A stretch of DNA of 64,000 bases, from assembly GCF_000970025.1 (NCBI RefSeq), contig NZ_CP009528.1:62001-126000 (forward strand), written 5' to 3'. The notes under the pieces are model-generated. The model was not told the origin of the DNA. It worked only from the letters and a program-made list of their open reading frames with translations, and did not search any database. Position 1 is the first letter of the stretch. Every line of letters starts with the position of its first letter. The translations under genes and the position numbers were made by a program. Positions 58,704 to 64,000 of the stretch are shown here, piece after piece. The stretch comes from Methanosarcina barkeri MS (GTDB taxonomy: Archaea > Halobacteriota > Methanosarcinia > Methanosarcinales > Methanosarcinaceae).

Positions 58704-59079
58704 AAAAGTCCCTCAAAAATAGAATAATCCTGAATAAATGCCGTTGGTTGCTGCATAATATAAATAGATTAATGGGATAAATATATATTCATCATCCTCC
58801 TGCATCAGTTGCCGCTCTCGAGTTCCTTCACCCGAGTTCCTTCACCCGAGTCTCGTCTCGGGAGGACGGTGCCCTTTTCGCTCACTTCGTTCACTCAAGA
58901 GGGCTGAATTATGGTCAAGATAAGCTCTTTATTCAATTTGCTAAGGAATGCTATCTTATAAGACAAAAGGAATTTTTGAAGTTGTGGTGGCAGCGAGTAA
59001 GTTTTTACTGGCTGCCGAATATGTCTTTAAGGTCGTTACTTTTTTTGCCTTCTGTTGAGGTCATACATCTGGACTTTTT
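58704..59079. other. Intergenic upstream of gatCAB
   Basis: Contains a locally GC-rich patch at ~58813-58905 with repeated GAGTTCCTTCACCC, a CCGAGTCTCGTCTCGGG stem and GCCCTTTTCGCTCACTTCGTTCACTCAAGAGGGC-like symmetry, unlike the surrounding AT-rich DNA. No gene is seen; it may be a repeat relic. Confidence 0.4.
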
Positions 59080-60198
59080 TCATTTTTGCCAGTTGAGTAC
59101 TCTTTCAAGTTCGTCGTCGGTAAGGTGTCGTGCTTCAATGTAACCGTTGTCTACGGCTCCATTGAATATTTCGTCTCCCAGGGCTGAACCGGTAAGGACT
59201 GTAGTCCAGCCTCTTGGGCTGCCAACTTCGCCAAAAGAGAGATCTGAGTTTTCGGCAGTAAGATCCGTACAGAAACGACAGGATGAGCTCCTATATTCAT
59301 CAAATTCGTTGAGGTCGAAGATTTGTTGTTTTCCGTCTTTCAGAGTAACCTCAAACTTCCCTTTCCGAGTTTTCATGGCATCTACATTTTCCAGCGTAAT
59401 TCCATAACTTTCCAGTACTGCTTTAATTCCCTCATAGGAGAAGGTATCCATACAAAAGAGCCCGAGTTTGAGAACCTTTGCTCTCATAAAGAGATGTAGA
59501 AATCCATAGGAACTTTTCTGCATTTTAGTGACTGCATCAATATTACAGCTTGTCCCTACGAACGCAACACTGTTCATTCCCTGTTTAATTGCGCTCATAA
59601 GAGCTTCAAGCGTCATTGAATGAGAATAGATACTGCCGCTACTCTCAAGGATCTCTTCCCTTTTCCTTGTAACTACTGGTACAGGTTTCCAGGGCTCTTC
59701 TTTTTAGCGGGTAGTAACTACAGCAGAGTCAATTAACCCTTCATCAAGGGCATACAAGAGTAGAGATGTCACAACTCCTCCATCCTGTCCCTTTATTTCG
59801 GGAATAGCAGATCTTGCTGCATATGCGAAGCGGAAACTCCCTATAAGTACCTCTTCTGTGGTAATGGTTCTCGTACACTGGTAGTAGCAGACTCCGCAGG
59901 CTTTACAGGGGCCTACCAGTTTTGGTGCGTCATGCTTTATCGTTATATATTCTCAACTTGCTGCGCAGGCTCCGCAAAGAGTACATATGCCTGGTTTTAT
60001 AATGTCCTTTTTTAACTTTCCAAAGGAAATTCTTTCTTTCTCACTAAGATTCCGTTTGAGTCGAATTACACTTTTTTCTAGAGCATCGAATTTCTGTTTG
60101 CATTCGGAACTGCAAAAATAGTAGCTTTTCCCCCCATAATCCGAAAAATACTCAGTATTGTCAAATATTATTTTTTTACAAATAGAATCTAGCGGCAT
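59080..60198 (-). pseudogene. F420H2 dehydrogenase/hydrogenase beta-subunit-like gene with two nonsense codons
   Basis: A single reading frame of ~373 codons from the ATG at 60198 to 59080 is interrupted by TGA (59953-59955) and TAA (59704-59706), with no frameshift. The N-terminus has a YHS/TRASH-like element (ICKKIIF...KSYYFCSSECKQKFD), then ferredoxin-like Cys motifs CTLCGACAAS-stop and CKACGVCYYQC. A central domain has GQDGGVVTSLLLYALDEGLID, and the C-terminal FrhB/FpoF-type half has SYEGIKAVLESYGI and FCTDLTAENSDLSFGEVG. Each stop is explained by one base change from a sense codon. A C-terminal fragment (59080-59616) could still be translated from an internal ATG. Confidence 0.8.
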
Positions 60199-60505
60199 TA
60201 AAAGCTTCCGATGCAGGTTACACGAAAACTTCAGGAAATACCATAAGTGCAATCAAATGCGTGACTCACAAAAGAATTTGATGCTAGTCTTAAAGGATAT
60301 TGATCTTGTAGCAGTGAAGTTAATAACTAGTTAAAAGAGACTGATTTATATAAATTTTATATAATTATAACTTTTATATTTATTATCTCTCTGATTTTTA
60401 CTTTTTTACATTTTATGGGATTTCCACCAAAGACCATTAGATGAATGAATACTTAGATTATTGCTGATTTTTCAGCGATGTACTCAGTTATTGTATTCTT
60501 TCATT
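60199..60505. other. Intergenic after primase gene
   Basis: AT-rich, no gene seen. A TATA-like TTATATAAATTTTATATAATTAT (60341-60369) is present. Confidence 0.4.
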
Positions 60506-61678
60506 TTATTCCTGTTTTTCCTTTACTTCTCTTCTCTTCTTTTGTTTCCTTTTTCTTGTTTTCTTTCCCTCTTTTATTTTCTTCCCTTTTTCTTCTTGTT
60601 TTTCCTTTTCCTCTTCCTTTTCTTCTTGTTTTTTCTTTTCTTCTTCCTTCTCTTTTTCCATTTCCTTTTCTTTATTTTTCAGATATATTTTCTTCTCGTA
60701 GTATGCCAGAGGATGACTGATTTTTTCACACAATCGGTCTTTACCTATGCAGTTCCCATAGGTTCTCATGGTGTCACATGCAGGAGGTTTGTATACGTTT
60801 CCTGTTGCGCCTGCGATATGTTCTATCTGATAAAGGGTTACTTCAGCGTCAAAATCAGGAGATACATTGAAAAGGTTAAGAATTTCATCTACTGACATTC
60901 CCACACTGAGCAGGAAGGAGGTCATGGCAAAGCGCATAGAATGGGCAAGATTTACTCCACCCTGTACGTTTGCAAGGGCATGGGATATACAGGGAGGAAA
61001 GAGGTCTGGTTCCACTACACCAAAGTCCGTTGTTCCGAATTTTTTCTTGTGGACCTCAAATTTATCTTTTATTTCAGCAACATAAGGCGCGCAGAAACTT
61101 GATACTTCAGAAGGGATTTTGGGGATGGGAAATGATTTTTCTATTCTTTCTTTGATTGCTTCTTGAAGAAGTCTTACAAAGTCTTTTTTCGTAACTACGA
61201 CCATTCCGGATCTAAGCTGCCGATTTGTTAATTTCCAGACTGGTTCCCTTATTGAGGAGGAAAAGCGTATGTAGTCTGCAAAATGCATACTGAACTTTAA
61301 CTCTTCGGCTTCTGCTTGAATTCCAAAATCCTCCCCAAATTCAAGCAAAAAATCAGTACTTTCTTTTTCGAGCCATTTTGAGGCTGCTTCTGCTTCTTTA
61401 AGTGCGTATCGCTTGGTGAATAACTGGTCATCTACACAAGCGACCAGAATTTGAGCAAAAGGATAAGATAGAGTTTCGGAAAGAAGCCAGCTTTCATCTT
61501 TTATGAGCGTTTTTTCAATCTCTCCTTCGATGGATTGCATTACTCTTTCCATCCCGCGAACTCGAGATCTCCGAAAGGCTGGAGAATTAAGCAAACTCTC
61601 TAACGAGACTCTAAGGCTTTCTACATAAGCAGATACTTCTGAAGCAAATGGGTAAAGAGCAATATGTTCCTCGTCCAT
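60506..61678 (-). CDS. priL: DNA primase large subunit
   Basis: 390 residues from the ATG at 61678 (MDEEHIALYPF), which follows the pcn stop by one base; a longer frame overlaps pcn. It partners PriS to initiate primers. The Fe-S domain Cys residues are PPCISH (~250) and CDTMRTYGNCIGKDRLC (~313-329). After HPLAYYEKKIY the last ~55 residues are almost purely Lys/Glu/Gln (KEKEMEKEKEEEKKK...), a low-complexity charged tail not needed for the family fold. It is part of the Nudix-TFS-PCNA-PriL cluster. Confidence 0.94.
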   Translation of the reverse strand: MDEEHIALYPFASEVSAYVESLRVSLESLLNSPAFRRSRVRGMERVMQSIEGEIEKTLIKDESWLLSETLSYPFAQILVACVDDQLFTKRYALKEAEAASKWLEKESTDFLLEFGEDFGIQAEAEELKFSMHFADYIRFSSSIREPVWKLTNRQLRSGMVVVTKKDFVRLLQEAIKERIEKSFPIPKIPSEVSSFCAPYVAEIKDKFEVHKKKFGTTDFGVVEPDLFPPCISHALANVQGGVNLAHSMRFAMTSFLLSVGMSVDEILNLFNVSPDFDAEVTLYQIEHIAGATGNVYKPPACDTMRTYGNCIGKDRLCEKISHPLAYYEKKIYLKNKEKEMEKEKEEEKKKQEEKEEEKEKQEEKGKKIKEGKKTRKRKQKKRREVKEKQE

Positions 61679-61679
61679 T

Positions 61680-62417
61680 TCAGTCCGACTCAATTCTTGG
61701 AGCCAGGAGGTAAGAAATCCTTCCTGAACCATTCGCAATTTCGAAATCTATGAGTATTGGGAAGTCTTTTCCAAGGGAGAGAGTAACTTCATTGACTTTG
61801 TTTGTGGGTTTAACTATATCGGTCAGATAATCCAGAGAGAACAGAGAACATGCTTCGCCTGCTTTCAGATCGATTAGCTGATCCCTACCCATTTCGAGAC
61901 GGACCTGATCGGTATCGCCTTTTGCTTCCATATAGAATGTATCGTCCGAAACTCCCATAAGCATATGGTCACTTATTTTTTCGGCAGCTTTAACAGCACG
62001 TCTGAGGTCTGCACCGTTAAGGACTACTTTGGCAGGCAATTCGAGTTGTGGAACTCTTGGTTCTGCTCGAATCGTAGAAGGATCGAGAAGAGAAAGTGTA
62101 TAAGACAGCCCTCCGACATCAATCAGGAGTTTGTGATTTTCTTCCTCAAGTTCCATCCGGACTGTGTCATTCTTATCCGCAATTCCCAGTAGGTCTGTAA
62201 TCTTGTTCAGGTCGACTCCGATTTCACATTCATCAGCGTTATACTCGTCGAAAGCAGATGATCCAAGCTCGAAAATTCCCATTGCAACATTGGCAGGATC
62301 AACGGCTTTTACCGAAATACCTTCAGGGTTTATTTTGAATCTGACCTCATCTACAATTACAGCTAGTGCGGCAACCGCGTCTTTCAGAAGCTCTGCATTA
62401 ATTGCTGCCTTAAACAT
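61680..62417 (-). CDS. pcn: DNA polymerase sliding clamp (PCNA)
   Basis: 245 residues, one standard PCNA chain that trimerises around DNA. Features are MFKAAINAELLKDAVAALAVIVDEVRFKI at the N-terminus, the interdomain LLDPSTIRAEPRVPQLELPAKVVL loop (~117-140), DTFYMEAKGDTDQVRLEM, and the C-terminal FEIANGSGRISYLLAPRIESD. It clamps PolD (polC in this window), ligase and Fen1. The stop is one base before priL, so they are probably co-translated. Confidence 0.97.
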   Translation of the reverse strand: MFKAAINAELLKDAVAALAVIVDEVRFKINPEGISVKAVDPANVAMGIFELGSSAFDEYNADECEIGVDLNKITDLLGIADKNDTVRMELEEENHKLLIDVGGLSYTLSLLDPSTIRAEPRVPQLELPAKVVLNGADLRRAVKAAEKISDHMLMGVSDDTFYMEAKGDTDQVRLEMGRDQLIDLKAGEACSLFSLDYLTDIVKPTNKVNEVTLSLGKDFPILIDFEIANGSGRISYLLAPRIESD

Positions 62418-62713
62418 ATTTTTTCTCCAATAATAAATTTAAATCTAAACTCTTTATTACCCTTGAGATATATAAATTTCTTTACAGATTCCTAAATTCC
62501 AGCTCATCTTTAAAAAAATTAACTATCAGAATTTGACCAAACAGGGTTTTGGAGTCAGAAAAACCATTAGATTCAAACTCCTGATAACTATATAAATCTT
62601 GGTCAGAATTCAGGGTGGCTTCAGGTTCTGCGTGAAGCAGAAAGGAAGCTCCTGATGAAGCTGTTTTTCCGGGAAATGTACTCTTCGAGGGGGAATAGAA
62701 GGGCAATTAAATC
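62418..62713 (-). other. 296-bp gap between TFS and PCNA
   Basis: A 74-codon minus frame at 62482-62706 starts at TTG and lacks Shine-Dalgarno or family resemblance. The gap probably includes a separate pcn promoter (TATATAAATTTC-like sequence at ~62470). Confidence 0.35.
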
Positions 62714-63028
62714 TTAGTCGTATTCTCTCCAGGTAAATCCGCATTTCGTACACTTGAAGAAGCGAGTTTCGGATTCATCGGCAGATCTAAGTTGTCTGAG
62801 CCACCAGGCTGCAGTATTATTCCCACATTCTGGGCATTTTGCACTTGTTGTCGGCAGGCCTGAAGTCTGCTCACCTTCCAGAACTACTATCTCATGGTCA
62901 TCGATCTTGTCTTTGGAGACAAAGCTTTTTTCATCACTTTTTATAGGTATTATGTTCCCGCATTTTCTACACTCGTAGTTCCCGTTTTTAGGAAACATCA
63001 TACTTTTACATTTGGGGCAGAATTGCAT
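62714..63028 (-). CDS. tfs: Transcription factor S (TFS)
   Basis: 104 residues from the ATG at 63028 (MQFCPKCKSMMFPK), inside the end of the Nudix gene. The N-terminal zinc ribbon CPKCKSMMFPKNGNYECRKCG and C-terminal TFIIS-type ribbon CPECGNNTAAWWLRQLRSADESETRFFKCTKCGFTWREYD are both present. The DE pair in SADESETRF is the RNA-cleavage element inserted into the polymerase active site. It rescues backtracked RNA polymerase. Confidence 0.96.
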   Translation of the reverse strand: MQFCPKCKSMMFPKNGNYECRKCGNIIPIKSDEKSFVSKDKIDDHEIVVLEGEQTSGLPTTSAKCPECGNNTAAWWLRQLRSADESETRFFKCTKCGFTWREYD

Positions 63029-63422
63029 TAATATCACTTTTTGCATCGTTTATAATTTTATTGTGGTCAAAAGCCAGTTCAGGAATAGAATCAAGCTCGA
63101 AAAGATCGGCGGAGTCTGCATCAGATCCGGATTTCAGCTCTCCGGAACCCTTTGCAAGGTAACATACTGAAACCGTATGACCTCTGGGGTCACGGTCGGG
63201 ATCGGAATAGACTCCTACAAGTTTGATAAGCTCTACAGAAAGGCCTGTTTCCTCAAAAGCTTCCCTTACTGCTGCTTTTTCTGTAGTTTCCCCGATTTCT
63301 ACGAAGCCGCCAGGAAGGGCAAATTTTCCCTTATATGGGGGATTTTTTCTCTTCACAAGCACAAGCCGGTTTTTAAAGAGGATTACGGTATCAACGGTTA
63401 AACTAGGAGTTTTGGGTTTCAT
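63006..63422 (-). CDS. Nudix hydrolase
   Basis: 138 residues. The Nudix box GGFVEIGETTEKAAVREAFEETGLSVEL matches GX5EX7REUXEEXGU and binds Mg for phosphoanhydride cleavage. The N-terminal LTVDTVILFKNRLVLVKRKNPPYKGKFALPGG and SDPDRDPRGHTVSVCYLA resemble the ADP-ribose pyrophosphatase branch; the exact substrate is not determinable. It overlaps the tfs start by 23 bp, so it is probably co-transcribed with tfs and pcn. Confidence 0.93.
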   Translation of the reverse strand: MKPKTPSLTVDTVILFKNRLVLVKRKNPPYKGKFALPGGFVEIGETTEKAAVREAFEETGLSVELIKLVGVYSDPDRDPRGHTVSVCYLAKGSGELKSGSDADSADLFELDSIPELAFDHNKIINDAKSDINAILPQM

Positions 63423-63699
63423 AAAACGCCTTCGTATTTCCTTTCCAGGAGATCTCTTTTTCCGCCACCAATCCCTTCTGAATTAGCTTTCCCGGCAGGA
63501 ACGCCAGAATGAAATAATATTATTATTATACATAACGTAGAAATTCTTCATCTTATTTCAATTTTGACATTGTAAGTCAAGTTCCTGTCAAGCAGAAAAA
63601 TCCCTTATGTGGTTGCTTCTCTTAAATGTTTCCCTTTTATCGAAACAAAAATTTTCTGTTCCTGAATCTCTTCAATCTCTATGTTTTTATACAAACGAG

Positions 63700-63781
63700 A
63701 AAATGTATGTAATGCTTTGTTTGTAACGTTATTCTTCTATAAAATGTATGTAATGATTTGTTTGTAACGTTATTCTTCTAT
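63700..63781. repeat. 41-bp tandem duplication
   Basis: Units 63700-63740 and 63741-63781 (AAAATGTATGTAATG-TTTG ... TTATTCTTCTAT) differ at one base. Confidence 0.92.
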
Positions 63782-63843
63782 AATAGGAATATATTTCTTA
63801 TTTGCAGGCTCAATTACTCGGTATCGTGGGATCTTGACATCTA

Positions 63844-64000
63844 GAGGTAATAATTCTATGTTTCTTTATCAATATAGAAAGTAATGATAGAGGTAATAAT
63901 TCTATGTCTCTTTATCAATATAAAAAGTAATGATAAAAGTAATAATTCTATGTTTCTTTATCAATATAGAAAGTAATGATAAAAGTAATAATTCTATGTT
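63844..64000. repeat. 46-bp tandem repeat running off the window
   Basis: Units start at 63844, 63890, 63936 and 63982 (GAGGTAATAATTCTATGTTT... with minor changes such as AAAAGTAATAATT). The array continues beyond base 64000. From 63423 to 63699 the intergenic DNA is AT-rich and holds no gene. Confidence 0.93.

Noticed and set aside
59704-59955. Stop codons in the F420-dehydrogenase-like frame as pyrrolysine or selenocysteine
   Set aside because: The codons are TAA and TGA. Pyrrolysine in Methanosarcina uses TAG, and Methanosarcina lacks selenocysteine insertion; nonsense mutation is simpler.
60461-60895. Phe/Leu-rich plus-strand frame resembling a membrane protein
   Set aside because: It is the antisense of the Lys/Glu-rich primase tail (AAG/GAA read as CTT/TTC), so its hydrophobicity is an artefact.
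62482-62706. 74-codon frame between tfs and pcn
   Set aside because: TTG start, no ribosome-binding site, unremarkable composition; more likely leader or spacer DNA.

Overview
The window is a stretch of archaeal chromosome from a Methanosarcina or very close relative. The evidence is a complete mcrBDCGA operon whose McrA carries the Methanosarcina residues His271, Arg285, Gly465 and Cys472, the two McrA-modifying methyltransferase genes flanking it (mmp10-type and mcmA-type), a form III RuBisCO, D-family DNA polymerase, archaeal primase, PCNA and TFS, archaeal initiator tRNAs without encoded CCA, and AT-rich intergenic DNA hundreds of bases long with TATA boxes and many short tandem repeats. 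All family names come from reading the proteins; no database was searched.

Layout. 1-4.0 kb: two exported HEAT-repeat proteins on the minus strand, the first cut by the window edge. 4.0-9.45 kb: a minus-strand aromatic amino-acid operon in pathway order (ADH synthase, dehydroquinate synthase II, AroD, AroE, TyrA) with a palindrome at its predicted transcription start. 9.8-12.3 kb: GMP synthase glutaminase subunit, a 470-bp inverted-repeat-bounded cassette carrying a small membrane protein, and SRP54. 12.5-12.8 kb: two identical initiator tRNA-Met genes. 13-19.6 kb: small zinc protein, chagasin-like lipoprotein, formyltransferase-like enzyme, Msr-type regulator, phosphoribosyltransferase, Zn-ribbon protein and a secreted prodomain-like protein. 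19.7-24.15 kb: a heat-shock cluster (HSR1-like regulator, Cdc48, two Hsp20) with an HSR1-like operator. 25.5-31.1 kb: three paralogous DUF1646 membrane transporters, each preceded by about 1 kb of non-coding DNA.

31.7-38.1 kb: RuBisCO, Sua5, a small membrane protein and PolD large subunit. 38.4-46.3 kb: the methyl-coenzyme M reductase locus, with Mmp10 divergent upstream, mcrBDCGA, a terminator, and McmA convergent downstream. 46.7-50.3 kb: EPSP synthase, thymidylate synthase, HtpX. 50.8-53.0 kb: an Mrr-type nuclease divergent from an internally duplicated twelve-cysteine membrane protein. 53.5-58.7 kb: a 44-residue small protein, a nitrilase-family amidohydrolase, and gatCAB. 59.1-60.2 kb: an F420-dehydrogenase beta-subunit-like pseudogene with two nonsense codons. 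60.5-63.4 kb: an information-processing cluster (Nudix, TFS, PCNA, primase large subunit).

The most useful leads are the HSR1-like operator, the TSS palindrome of the aro operon, the transposase-free cassette with an 8-bp target duplication, the 2 x 6 cysteine membrane protein, the DUF1646 triplication with different leader structures, the structured mcr leader, and the fresh pseudogene. I did not find a CRISPR array, an intact insertion sequence, a prophage or an obvious new multigene defence system.
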